Below, in pieces: positions 45,178 to 53,675 of a stretch of DNA of 64,000 bases (position 1 is its first letter; the number at the start of each line of letters is the position of its first letter). The DNA comes from Enterococcus crotali (GTDB taxonomy: Bacteria; Bacillota; Bacilli; Lactobacillales; Enterococcaceae): positions 361,643 to 425,642 of the forward strand of contig NZ_AYPQ01000002.1 in assembly GCF_000633635.1 (NCBI RefSeq). Direction: 5' to 3'. The notes under the pieces are model-generated. The model saw nothing but the letters and a program-made list of their open reading frames with translations, had not been told where the DNA came from and did not search any database. The translations under genes and the position numbers were made by a program.

Positions 45178-45448
45178 AAAAACTCTCATCCTAATAAAAG
45201 GACGAGAGTTTTAAACTTTCGCGGTACCACCTTCAATTGACTTACATAATAAGCCCACTCTTTCAGTACAATCATACTGAGGCGCTATAACAGGCGCACC
45301 TGAATTGATCTTAACGTGTTCGATCAATTTGTTCAAAGGCCATTTTCTTTTCCATATTCACTGTCTCTTTCCACCAACCGAGACTCTCTTTAAGTTATCT
45401 GAAAAATACTTTCCTTATCTTCACATTTAATTTTAATAGATAATGTAT
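45178..45448 (-). promoter_or_regulatory. T-box: T-box leader of oppA-pepT, probably Met-specific
   Basis: T-box sequence AGGTGGTACCGCG (45220-45232), terminator AACTCTCGTCC / GGATGAGAGTT with T6. In Stem I, helices AAGG/CCTT and TTTTTC/GAAAAG bracket AAAGTA (5') and AAAATGG (3'). In the register used for the Trp element the specifier is ATG (45341-45343), i.e. Met; an AAT (Asn) reading is possible if the helix is shorter. Confidence 0.75.
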
Positions 45449-45455
45449 TATAAGG

Positions 45456-45485
45456 ATTGTAGCATATATAGAGAAGCAGCGTCAA
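45456..45485 (-). promoter_or_regulatory. Promoter of oppA-pepT
   Basis: TTGACG, 18-bp spacer, TACAAT with upstream TGC on the minus strand. Confidence 0.75.
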
Positions 45486-45561
45486 TATAGGTATTAAAAA
45501 TTTATTAATCACCCACTATTCATTTTCACTAGATAAAATCATTAGAATTTATGATATTTGG

Positions 45562-45615
45562 CAAAAAATAGACCCACATTCCATTTTCTGATCGATAATA
45601 TGAATGTGAGACTAT
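45562..45615 (-). terminator. Terminator of the ycl operon
   Basis: ATAGTCTCACATTC / GAATGTGGGTCTAT on the minus strand followed by T6, ten bases after the yclQ stop. Confidence 0.8.
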
Positions 45616-45624
45616 TTTATTTTT

Positions 45625-46590
45625 CTATTTCAACGCTTTTTGTACATCTTCAATCATCAAGTGCGTAGACTCTAATCCACCACCGCTTAAGTACCAAACG
45701 TCAGGTTGTAAAGAAATTACTTTGCCGTTTTTCCCTGCATTGGTTTGTTTTACCAATTCATTACTTTCTACATTATCATTCGTATCATCGCCACCGATTG
45801 CTTTCGTACGGTCAACAACAAACAAGATATCTGGATTTTTTTCTAAGACATATTCGTAAGAAACGCTTTGGCCATGAGTGGATGCTTCAATTGCATCATC
45901 TGCTTGCTTGAAGCCGAATGTATCATGAACGATACCGAAACGAGAACCTGTGCCATACGCTGAAAGTTGTCCTTCGTTTACTAAAACAACTAGCGCTTTG
46001 TCATCACTTGCTTCAGCTTTTTCTTTAACATCTGCAATTTCTTTTTCTAAATCAGTAATTTTTGTTTTCGCTTCATCTTTTTTATCGAAAATTTCAGCTA
46101 ATGTTTCAATATTTTTCTTTGTAGAATTCCATGTATCTTTAGCATCTACTGATAGATAAATGGTTGGAGCGATTTTTTCTAGTTTATCTTGGAAATCTTT
46201 TTGACGTCCTGAAATAATGATCATATCAGGTTTTAGTTGATTGATTTTTTCTAAATCCGGTTCTTTGATCCCACCAGCTGATTCTACTTTTTTGTAGTCA
46301 GCTAAATACTCAGGTAAATTCTTTGTTGGAGCACCGACAACTGTATCGCCAACACCTAGTGCGTCCATTGTATCTAGTGATCCATTGTCAAAAACAACAA
46401 CTTTTTTAGGATTTTTAGGTACTTCTACTGAACCATTTGAATCTTTTACTGTGATTGTTGTTGCTACATCAGAACTTGATTCTTTCGAAGCTGAACCATC
46501 TGTCGCTTTTTTCCCATTGTTGCCACATGCACCTAAAGTAAGAAGTGCGATCATTGATACCGTTGCAATTGCTAAGAATTTCTTTTTCAT
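45625..46590 (-). CDS. yclQ: Siderophore-binding lipoprotein (YclQ/FatB-like)
   Basis: 321 residues. Lipobox LLTLGACGN, a Ser/Lys-rich linker, then a helical-backbone iron-complex binding fold (TITVKDSNGSVEVPKNPKKV, IKEPDLEKINQLKPDMIIIS). In B. subtilis YclNOPQ imports petrobactin-type catecholate siderophores; the exact ligand here is not known. It is the last gene of the operon. A partial interspersed repeat lies in the gap to yclP. Confidence 0.88.
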   Translation of the reverse strand: MKKKFLAIATVSMIALLTLGACGNNGKKATDGSASKESSSDVATTITVKDSNGSVEVPKNPKKVVVFDNGSLDTMDALGVGDTVVGAPTKNLPEYLADYKKVESAGGIKEPDLEKINQLKPDMIIISGRQKDFQDKLEKIAPTIYLSVDAKDTWNSTKKNIETLAEIFDKKDEAKTKITDLEKEIADVKEKAEASDDKALVVLVNEGQLSAYGTGSRFGIVHDTFGFKQADDAIEASTHGQSVSYEYVLEKNPDILFVVDRTKAIGGDDTNDNVESNELVKQTNAGKNGKVISLQPDVWYLSGGGLESTHLMIEDVQKALK

Positions 46591-46665
46591 TTTATTTCCC
46601 CCAGTTTCATTAATGTTTTTAAATTTTTCTACAATAGATTAAAGCTTTTTTCTGCTAATTTGCTC

Positions 46666-46706
46666 AAAAGCTGAACGAACATGTTACGCTTTTCTTTTGA
46701 TCTAGC
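46666..46706 (-). repeat. Partial copy of the interspersed repeat
   Basis: AAAAGCTGAACGAACATGTT followed by CTTTTC and ATCTAGCT, matching the terminal part of copies C1/C2. It overlaps the 3' end of yclP by about five bases; the central hairpin part is absent. Confidence 0.5.
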
Positions 46707-47460
46707 TAAAATACATACAAAATCTTTTTCCTTCAATCTCACAAATTCGGATATTCATATCATAAAGTTTATTCAACACTTCTGATTGGATAATGTCATC
46801 CGTACTACCATGAGTAAATAAACGACCATCTTTCATCGCTACAATCTCATCTGCATAACTAGCTGCAAAATTGATATCGTGAAGTACGATGATGACTGTT
46901 TTACCAAATTCATCCACTAAGCGTCGTAATGTCTGCATCATTTGAACCGCAAAGTTCATATCTAAATTGTTTAAAGGCTCATCCAATAAAATATAATCCG
47001 TATCCTGCGCTAAAACCATGGCAATATATACTCGCTGTAATTGGCCACCTGACAAGGTATCGATCAGTTCATCCGCTAAATCCAATAAACCAAGATTTTC
47101 CATCGCTTCTTCGACTTTTTCATGATCTTCTTTTTTCAAGCGCCCTTTACTATAAGGAAAACGCCCAAAATTAACTAGCTCTCGAACCGTGATTTTCAGA
47201 TTGATACCATTTGTTTGTTTTAAAATCGATAACTTTTTAGACAGTTCGCTTTGTTTCCAAGTCTTTACTTCGTTGTGATCTAAATAAATTTCACCAGTAT
47301 CTTTGGGAATCAAGCGACTCATCATTGAAAGCAACGTACTTTTCCCTGCTCCATTTGGACCGATAAAAGCGGTCAATTTTTGCTCTGTAATCGGCAATTG
47401 AACCTCTGAAACCACAATCTTTTCACCATATCTTTTTGAAACATTTTTGATTTCGATCAT
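46702..47460 (-). CDS. yclP: Iron-siderophore ABC transporter ATP-binding protein (YclP-like)
   Basis: 252 residues. Walker A GPNGAGKSTLL, Q-loop in LKQTNG, signature LSGGQLQRVYIAMVLAQ, Walker B YILLDEPLNNLD, H-loop VLHDINFA. Typical FecE/FepC-type ATPase energising YclN/YclO. Its start overlaps the yclO stop by four bases. Confidence 0.92.
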   Translation of the reverse strand: MIEIKNVSKRYGEKIVVSEVQLPITEQKLTAFIGPNGAGKSTLLSMMSRLIPKDTGEIYLDHNEVKTWKQSELSKKLSILKQTNGINLKITVRELVNFGRFPYSKGRLKKEDHEKVEEAMENLGLLDLADELIDTLSGGQLQRVYIAMVLAQDTDYILLDEPLNNLDMNFAVQMMQTLRRLVDEFGKTVIIVLHDINFAASYADEIVAMKDGRLFTHGSTDDIIQSEVLNKLYDMNIRICEIEGKRFCMYFS

Positions 47461-48425
47461 CTGCGTTGCTTCCTTTCACTAATAATCTTTCCAACAAAAT
47501 AGACACCGCCGCCAAATTCGATCACAATACTTAACGTCGTATTCAACTGAAACACTTGCTCTACAAGAAACTGACCAAATACTAACAAAAGGATGGACAA
47601 CAAACTACCACCTAAAAATAACTCACGATGTCGATAGGTACCCATTAATTGATAACTCATATTGGCAACAATAAACCCGAGAAAGGTCACAGGCCCTACC
47701 AAAGCTGTCGATAATCCTATCAAACCACTGATTACAGTCAATAACACAAACTGAAATCTCGGAACATTGATCCCTAAACTAGTTGCCTGTTCATTACCTA
47801 AATGCAAAACATCCAGCGCATGACTTCTGAACCATAAAAATCCTACTAATAACGTGATCAAAATCCCAGCAATCAACAGATGCTGACTATTCACATTGCC
47901 AAAACTGGCAAATAATTTTCCTTGCAGCAAATCATATTCATTCGGATCCATCACAACTTGGAGAAATGTACTGATACTATTGAAAAATGTTCCTAAAATA
48001 ATCCCGATCATCAATAATAAAAACAGATCGTTCCCACCTTTTTTCAATAAGAAGCGAGACAACATAATACTGGCACTTACCATCAGCAAAACATTCAATA
48101 AGAAAGTAGCAATCGTTTCATTGCCTAAAAGTTGTTGCCCACCTAAAAAGAAAAATAGTAAAGTTTGAATAAATACATATAATGAATCCAAGCCTAAAAT
48201 ATTTGGCGTTAAAAAGTGGTTCTGCGTCATCGTTTGAAAACTGATCGTTGAAAATGTTGCAGCCACCCCGACGAATACAAAAGCGAATAACTTCTTCCCT
48301 CTAAGCTCTAACGCAAAGGCCCAATTTCCATAAGTTTTATAAGACAAATACAAAGCACACACCGCAATCACGGCAATCAATAATAAGATGATTTTCACCG
48401 CTGATGACTGGAAGAATTTTTTCAT
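47457..48425 (-). CDS. yclO: Iron-siderophore ABC transporter permease (YclO-like)
   Basis: 322 residues, FecCD family with nine to ten helices. Family hallmarks: QTMTQNHFLTPNILGLDSLY after the first helices, LGNEQATSLGINVPRFQFVL (ATPase-contacting loop) and LVGPVTFLGFIVANMSYQLM. Forms the membrane channel with YclN. Start overlaps the yclN stop by four bases. Confidence 0.92.
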   Translation of the reverse strand: MKKFFQSSAVKIILLLIAVIAVCALYLSYKTYGNWAFALELRGKKLFAFVFVGVAATFSTISFQTMTQNHFLTPNILGLDSLYVFIQTLLFFFLGGQQLLGNETIATFLLNVLLMVSASIMLSRFLLKKGGNDLFLLLMIGIILGTFFNSISTFLQVVMDPNEYDLLQGKLFASFGNVNSQHLLIAGILITLLVGFLWFRSHALDVLHLGNEQATSLGINVPRFQFVLLTVISGLIGLSTALVGPVTFLGFIVANMSYQLMGTYRHRELFLGGSLLSILLLVFGQFLVEQVFQLNTTLSIVIEFGGGVYFVGKIISERKQRR

Positions 48426-49368
48426 GCTGTTTTCCTCCTCATCAATAATGCGATAAAGATAAAGCTGCCTAGCACACCTACTACAACGCTCACGGGCACT
48501 TCATAGGGCGCAATCACCACACGGGCTAACACATCACACGCTAGTAAAAAGATACTTCCACCAACTGCTGTGATTGCCAGTGTATTTTTCATATGATCGC
48601 CGTAACGCATCGATACCAGATTAGGAACGATCACACCTAAAAACGGAATATTCCCAACCATGATCAAGACAACTGCACTAGATAAAGCCACGATCCCTAA
48701 ACCAAATAGCTGAATTCGCTGATAATTCAATCCCAAATTTGTCGCCATATCTTCACCCATCCCGACGACCGTAAAACGATACGCAAAAAGATAGGTAACG
48801 ATCAATAATGGTATCGTCAAATAAAGAAGTTCATAATTGCCTTTCATCACAGTAGAAAAATTTCCCTGCAACCAAGAAGACATATTTTGAACAAGCTGGA
48901 ATTGATAGGCAAAAAATGTCGCCACTGAACCAATGATATTCCCAAACATCACACCGATCAGTGGAATCATGACTTGATTTTTCGCAGGTAAAAAGCGTGT
49001 TAAATAAATAAAAGCTAACGTCCCACCAAATGCAAATAAAAATGCGATAAAGGAGCGAAATAACAATGGCGCTGTAGGGAAAAAAATCATTACAACCAGA
49101 ATCCCTAACCTGGCACTGTCCATCGTCCCTGCCGTACTTGGTGAAACAAATTTATTCTGTGTTAAATGCTGCATAATCAATCCGGAAATACTGATCGTAC
49201 TTCCAGCAATCACCAAACTAATCGTTCGAGGCAGCCGTGTTGTTAACAATACTAATTGTTGCTGTGAATCCCATTGAAATAATTGTGTCAGAGAAATATC
49301 TTTCACTCCGACAAAAATCGATGATACAATCAAAAGGAGTAAGAGAACAAATAGGCCTATTTTTTCAT
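48422..49368 (-). pseudogene. yclN: Iron-siderophore ABC transporter permease (YclN-like), frame broken right after the start
   Basis: FecCD permease complete from about residue 12 on (HLTQNKFVSPSTAGTMDSAR, GMGEDMATNLGLNYQRIQ, VGNIPFLGVIVPNLV). The natural start at 49368, with CGGAG upstream, reads ATG AAA AAA TAG and stops. Adding one A to the A6 run (49360-49365 on the + strand as T6) gives MKKIGLFVLLLLLIVSS in frame with the rest, a proper first helix. So a single-base deletion in a homopolymer is likely. If real, translation might begin at a weak internal TTG at 49333. Confidence 0.85.
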
Positions 49369-49401
49369 ATACTTGCTCCGTTTTTCTAATTGCTAGAATG
49401 A

Positions 49402-49680
49402 AATGTTCAGAACTGAACGAGACTGCTCAGCTTTTCTCTTTGTCTAGCTTTACAGCCTAGCACCTCGGAAAAAAGATAAATCCTGCTTGTGCCAAACTGC
49501 AGCACAATCATGCTTTCCTATTTTTCTGTCCGTGCTGAACGAGACTGTTCAGCTTTTCTCTTTGTCTAGCTTTACAAGCTAGTTCTTCGGAAAAAAGATA
49601 AAACCTGCTCGTGCCCAAAAGCGGCACAATCATGTTTTCCTATTTTTCTTTCAGAACTGAACGAGCTTGTTCAGCTTTTC
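49402..49680 (-). repeat. Structured interspersed repeat, copies C1 and C2, in the ycl 5'UTR
   Basis: Two tandem units on the minus strand relative to copy A. Conserved parts: GAAAAATAGGAAA, CAGGTTTTATCTTTTTTCCG and AAAGCTAGACAAAGAGAAAA. Inner stems are GTGCC/GGCAC in C1 and GTGCT/GGCAC in C2, different in sequence from A and B but paired. They lie between the ycl promoter and yclN. Confidence 0.8.
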
Positions 49681-49685
49681 TAATT

Positions 49686-49704
49686 GAGAATGATTTTCAT
49701 TCTT
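49686..49704. promoter_or_regulatory. Fur-like box
   Basis: GAGAATGATTTTCATTCTT, a 19-bp palindrome close to the Fur consensus (GATAATGATWATCATTATC). It starts about 8 bases downstream of the -10 box, thus on the transcription start. A second half site (ATTCATTCTCAATTA) lies at about 49757. Confidence 0.8.
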
Positions 49705-49711
49705 ATCTCCT

Positions 49712-49740
49712 AGTCTATGCGAAATTCTTAATAAATGCAA
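49712..49740 (-). promoter_or_regulatory. Promoter of the yclNOPQ operon
   Basis: TTGCAT, 17-bp spacer, TAGACT on the minus strand, directly upstream of the Fur-like box; this predicts a 5'UTR of about 335 bases. Confidence 0.65.
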
Positions 49741-49859
49741 TACTTTTTTAGCTTTTATTCATTCTCAATTAGCAATGAAATTCAGTTATTTCAGGTGTTT
49801 TATACTTGTTCTGTGCTATAATTTGACATAAGAATATATGGAAGCAGGTTAGATAATTA

Positions 49860-50306
49860 ATGGCACAAGATGACTTACAGAAACATTTAGACAATGCAAT
49901 GTATGGCACCCCGCTACTAAAACCAGAAGAACAGCGCAAATATATGGGTACTTTCCGCGAAAGATGTTACCTAACAATGACGATTGCGCAGATGAAAAAT
50001 ACAGAAAATAAAACTAATTTTTCAAAGGAGCTTGATCAACACCCTGATGCTACCGTTCTTTTAAATGGTGTAATGGCAATTGATTTACAGTCTGTTTATA
50101 TTAAATTGATCAACGAGCGAAAAATGAAATTTACTGTAGTAAATGATTTTGTTGAGAATACACCTGATTCTCTAGGATTGATTTTAGCTGCAAAAGAAGC
50201 GGTAAATGAAGAGACGATCGATATTGAACAGAAATATCCAAAGGAAGCTTCAGCGAATCAAACAGAACAACCCAAAAAGGGTTTCTGGCATAAATTATTT
50301 CATTAA
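49860..50306 (+). CDS. YueI family (DUF1694) protein
   Basis: 148 residues. LDNAMYGTPLLKPEEQRKYM, FRERCYLTMTIAQMKN, and HPDATVLLNGVMAIDLQSVY are the YueI pattern; the C-terminal tail is Lys/Gln-rich and ends KKGFWHKLFH. Cytoplasmic, unknown function. The gene at 50322 follows after 15 bases, so they form a small operon. Confidence 0.85.
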   Translation: MAQDDLQKHLDNAMYGTPLLKPEEQRKYMGTFRERCYLTMTIAQMKNTENKTNFSKELDQHPDATVLLNGVMAIDLQSVYIKLINERKMKFTVVNDFVENTPDSLGLILAAKEAVNEETIDIEQKYPKEASANQTEQPKKGFWHKLFH

Positions 50307-50321
50307 ACAGGAGGAACTATT

Positions 50322-50729
50322 ATGGTAAACCCAGATTTATTGAAACAAGATTTAGCAGATGCATTGAATGCTCATATCAAATTATTACGTGAAGTAGAAC
50401 AAATCGAAGCAGATCATATGGACGCATTTACGTTTATGATGCGCAGCTTTGGTTTTATGTTGGATCGATCGCCAAATGTGTTATTAGAACAGGATAACGA
50501 AGCGTTGCATTATATGATGTTTCAATATTATAGTTTGCTGACAGAACTTAAGTACAACCTAATTTTGAACTATCCTTATGCTCGGTTGCAAGGGAAGACG
50601 ATGAGTGAAGTAGTCGAAGTGTTTCCCACAACGTATGAACGTGAAATGAAGCAATGGTGGGAAGAGACAACTGGATTAGATGTCGAAGAGACGAAACAGA
50701 CGATTGCGATTAAGGAATTGGAATATTAG
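50322..50729 (+). CDS. Unknown helical protein cotranscribed with yueI
   Basis: 135 residues, not recognised. It appears all-helical, with no signal peptide and no membrane segment, rich in Met, Leu, Glu and Tyr (MDAFTFMMRSFGFMLDRSPN, then FQYYSLLTELKYNLILNYPY). AGGAGG precedes the ATG. A terminator follows. Confidence 0.75.
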   Translation: MVNPDLLKQDLADALNAHIKLLREVEQIEADHMDAFTFMMRSFGFMLDRSPNVLLEQDNEALHYMMFQYYSLLTELKYNLILNYPYARLQGKTMSEVVEVFPTTYEREMKQWWEETTGLDVEETKQTIAIKELEY

Positions 50730-50747
50730 CACGTTCTATACTCACTA

Positions 50748-50795
50748 AAATGAGAGGCCAGCCCCTTTTTTCGGACTGAACCTCTCATTTCTTTA
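50748..50795. terminator. Bidirectional terminator between convergent genes
   Basis: AAATGAGAGG / CCTCTCATTT with a 23-base loop. Confidence 0.75.
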
Positions 50796-52793
50796 CCTCT
50801 CGACTAACTGATAATACACTTTTGATGTACGCCAATAAATAACGAAGTATCCTAAAGAAAAAATCAAGACACAAACAGCAGTTGTTATGATCAATAAATT
50901 AGCATTCACCAAACCAAACAATACTAACAATTTCTTAATGATCGGAAAAGCAAAGCTTAAATGAATGACTGCAACAACGATTGGCAAAAAGAATACCAAT
51001 AAGATTTGTTGCTGAATCGCTTTTTTTACCTCCTTATGACTCAACCCAACTTTTTGCATAATAGTAAATCGGTCACGATCATCGCTTCCTTCTGAGACTT
51101 GCTTATAATAAATGATCAACGTTGTTGCTACTAAGAAACTCAACCCAAAAATAATACCTAAGAAGAAAAATCCGCCATATAACGAACGCATATCTTCTCG
51201 ATCTTTATCAATTGAAGTGACCGTTAACGAACGCTCCAACGCTTCATTGCCAGATGTCATCTGTTGAAATGTTTCTTGTAGTACATTGGATATTTCTATC
51301 CGCTGTTCTAATGAACCAGCTAATTCAAAACCTACGATCGAAACAGGTGTCGGAACAAATTTAAAGACCGATTCTTTGAAATCCTCTGCAAGTTCAGCAT
51401 AAAAGCTTGGGTTTGCCATTGCATCTGGAAGTATCAGAATTAGAGAGCCTAAAACGGCATCCTCTTCTTTTGGTGCAAACACAAATTGTTCAAGGGTGTT
51501 TTTTACCTGAAATTCTTTTTTGCCAACCTTGATACTCTTTGCTTGATAGTCACCTGTGACTGGATAAACATATACCTCATCTTCAGACAAAGCCAATGAC
51601 TTATCTTCCAATCGGTTATATTCGCTCAGCGCCAAAAAACGAAAGCCCACAATCTTGCTATAATTTGAAAAAGCTTCTTTTAATGGAACAAATGAATCTT
51701 CGTTTTGCTTCAACGTGACTAAATTGCCTGAAATCGTGGTATATTTCACTTCTTTTTCGGTTGCCCCTTGAGCTTTTACCACATCACGAATAGTTTGTTG
51801 CGTTGTTTCCATTGGCAAAGCAACCTCTACTGAGTTTTCGAATGGATTTTTACTTTGAATCATTTTTTCCTGCCCAATATACAAACAAACAGTAGAAGAA
51901 ATGGTCACTAATGCCATCGTGCATAGAATAGAAATCGTTGCTAAACCTGCTCCATTTTGTTTCATACGAAAAATCATACTAGAAATGGAAATGAAGTTAT
52001 TCGGCTTATAATAGAATTTTTTATTCTTCTTCAACAATTTCAATAAGGTAACACTTCCGGCGATAAAAAGGCTATATGTGCCGACGATCACTAAAATCAC
52101 TGCAATAAAAAATTGCGACAATGCTTCTACTGGTGAGTTGATCGTTAAGGAAATACCATAGCCTACACTCAGACAAACAAGCCCAACGAGGCTAAACAAC
52201 CATTTCGACTTAGGTTCTTTTTCTCCAGAACTTGCTTGCCCCAGCAATTCGATCGGTTTGGTTTTTCTAACTTCCCAAGCATCATACAAGAATGTCAGCA
52301 TAAAAACACCTAAAAATAACAGCGTGACTTGACCTAATGATTTAAAAGAAAACGCATAGATAAAGTCTGTCCCAAAACCAGTGAGACGTTTTAAAATCAA
52401 AAACATCAATTTAGAAAAAATAGTACCTGTGAGTAATCCAATCGTCAGTGTAACAACTAATGTAATCAGATTTTCAAACAGCATCATCACTGTTAAATTC
52501 TTCTTATCCATCCCTAAAATATTATATAAACCCAGTTCCTTTTTACGACGTTTCATCAAAAAGCTATGTGTATAAAATGTAAAAACTACAGTAAAAATCA
52601 TAATGATCTTACTACCTAAGTTAAACATGATCTTCAACGACTCTGCTCCTTGCAAGTGATCCAACCCTTGATTATTCTCCATCACCTGCATGATCATATT
52701 TAATACCACTGTAAAAATCGTTGCCAGACAAAACGGTAGATACACCGCTCGATTTTTCTTGATATTGCTGTAAGCTAAACGTAGATATAACAT
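50793..52793 (-). CDS. Bce-type ABC transporter permease
   Basis: 666 residues. FtsX-type topology of ten helices with a large extracellular domain of about 210 residues between helices 7 and 8 (about 310-520), the mark of BceB/VraG-like peptide-sensing and resistance transporters. The N-terminus MLYLRLAYSNIKKNRAVYLP is typical. With its ATPase it frees lipid II-cycle intermediates from bacitracin-like or other antimicrobial peptides and signals flux to the histidine kinase. Last gene of the module. Confidence 0.9.
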   Translation of the reverse strand: MLYLRLAYSNIKKNRAVYLPFCLATIFTVVLNMIMQVMENNQGLDHLQGAESLKIMFNLGSKIIMIFTVVFTFYTHSFLMKRRKKELGLYNILGMDKKNLTVMMLFENLITLVVTLTIGLLTGTIFSKLMFLILKRLTGFGTDFIYAFSFKSLGQVTLLFLGVFMLTFLYDAWEVRKTKPIELLGQASSGEKEPKSKWLFSLVGLVCLSVGYGISLTINSPVEALSQFFIAVILVIVGTYSLFIAGSVTLLKLLKKNKKFYYKPNNFISISSMIFRMKQNGAGLATISILCTMALVTISSTVCLYIGQEKMIQSKNPFENSVEVALPMETTQQTIRDVVKAQGATEKEVKYTTISGNLVTLKQNEDSFVPLKEAFSNYSKIVGFRFLALSEYNRLEDKSLALSEDEVYVYPVTGDYQAKSIKVGKKEFQVKNTLEQFVFAPKEEDAVLGSLILILPDAMANPSFYAELAEDFKESVFKFVPTPVSIVGFELAGSLEQRIEISNVLQETFQQMTSGNEALERSLTVTSIDKDREDMRSLYGGFFFLGIIFGLSFLVATTLIIYYKQVSEGSDDRDRFTIMQKVGLSHKEVKKAIQQQILLVFFLPIVVAVIHLSFAFPIIKKLLVLFGLVNANLLIITTAVCVLIFSLGYFVIYWRTSKVYYQLVER

Positions 52794-52796
52794 GCT

Positions 52797-53554
52797 TTAG
52801 ACCCCTTTCGCTAACAAGGTCGTCATTGTCTTTGAAATATCATTCAGCAATTCATCATGGGATTTTTGACCACGATACAATTGATGAAAGACTTGTCCAT
52901 CTTTAATAAATAAAATCCGATTCGCATGACTGGCTGCGATCGCGCTATGGGTAACCATTACGATCGTTTGACCTTGTTGATTGACCTCTTGAAATAATTG
53001 CAGTAAATTCTCAGAGCTTTTTGAATCTAAAGCGCCCGTCGGCTCATCTGCTAAAACTAGTTTGGGCTTTGTGATCAGAGCTCGCGCTGCTGCAACTCTT
53101 TGCTTTTGCCCACCAGAAATTTCGTAAGGTATTTTTCTAACAACGGATCGATTCCCAATATTTTTGCTAAAGGCTCGATCCGTTGATTCATTTCATTCAC
53201 AGGAACTTTAGATAGAACCAATGGTAAAAAGATGTTATCTTTAATGGAAAAATTATCTAATAAATTAAAATCCTGAAAAACAAAGCCTAAATTTTTACGG
53301 CGAAATGACGCTAATTTCCCCTCAGGTATCTCTGTAATGTTTTCACCATTTAGTAACACTGTCCCATTTGTCGGCATATCCAAGGTTGCTAAAATATTTA
53401 GTAAGGTACTTTTTCCTGATCCAGATTCGCCCATAATCGCAATATATTCCCCTGCTTCTACCTGAAAAGAAACATCCTTTAATGCCGTTACTTGATTACC
53501 GCTAAATCTTGTTTGATAAATCTTTTGAATATGGTTCACTTCTAACATTGCCAT
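52797..53554 (-). pseudogene. Bce-type ABC transporter ATP-binding protein, one frameshift
   Basis: Walker A GESGSGKSTLL and Q-loop VFQDFNLLD are in the first frame, which ends at 53075. With one added C at about 53128 the protein continues LEKYPYEISGGQKQRVAAAR with Walker B KLVLADEPTGALDSK and ends at 52797, about 252 residues, just before the permease ATG. Uncorrected, the ABC signature and Walker B are lost, which would inactivate the transporter although the permease is intact; a sequencing deletion is therefore likely. Confidence 0.88.
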
Positions 53555-53636
53555 TAAAATCGCTCCTACCTATAATCTGTCTATAAATTCACTATAAACA
53601 AAAAAGCAGTCAAAGAACACTTACACTTCGACCGCC

Positions 53637-53658
53637 AACCTTACATTGAGGTAAGGTT
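53637..53658. promoter_or_regulatory. Inverted repeat upstream of the Bce-type transporter genes
   Basis: AACCTTAC-N6-GTAAGGTT, perfect 8-bp arms, 80 bases upstream of the ATPase gene, followed on the minus strand by TTGACT and TATAG-type sequences. A good candidate binding site for the response regulator encoded upstream; it may also form a hairpin. Confidence 0.55.
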
Positions 53659-53675
53659 CGAAAAAATGGAATCGC

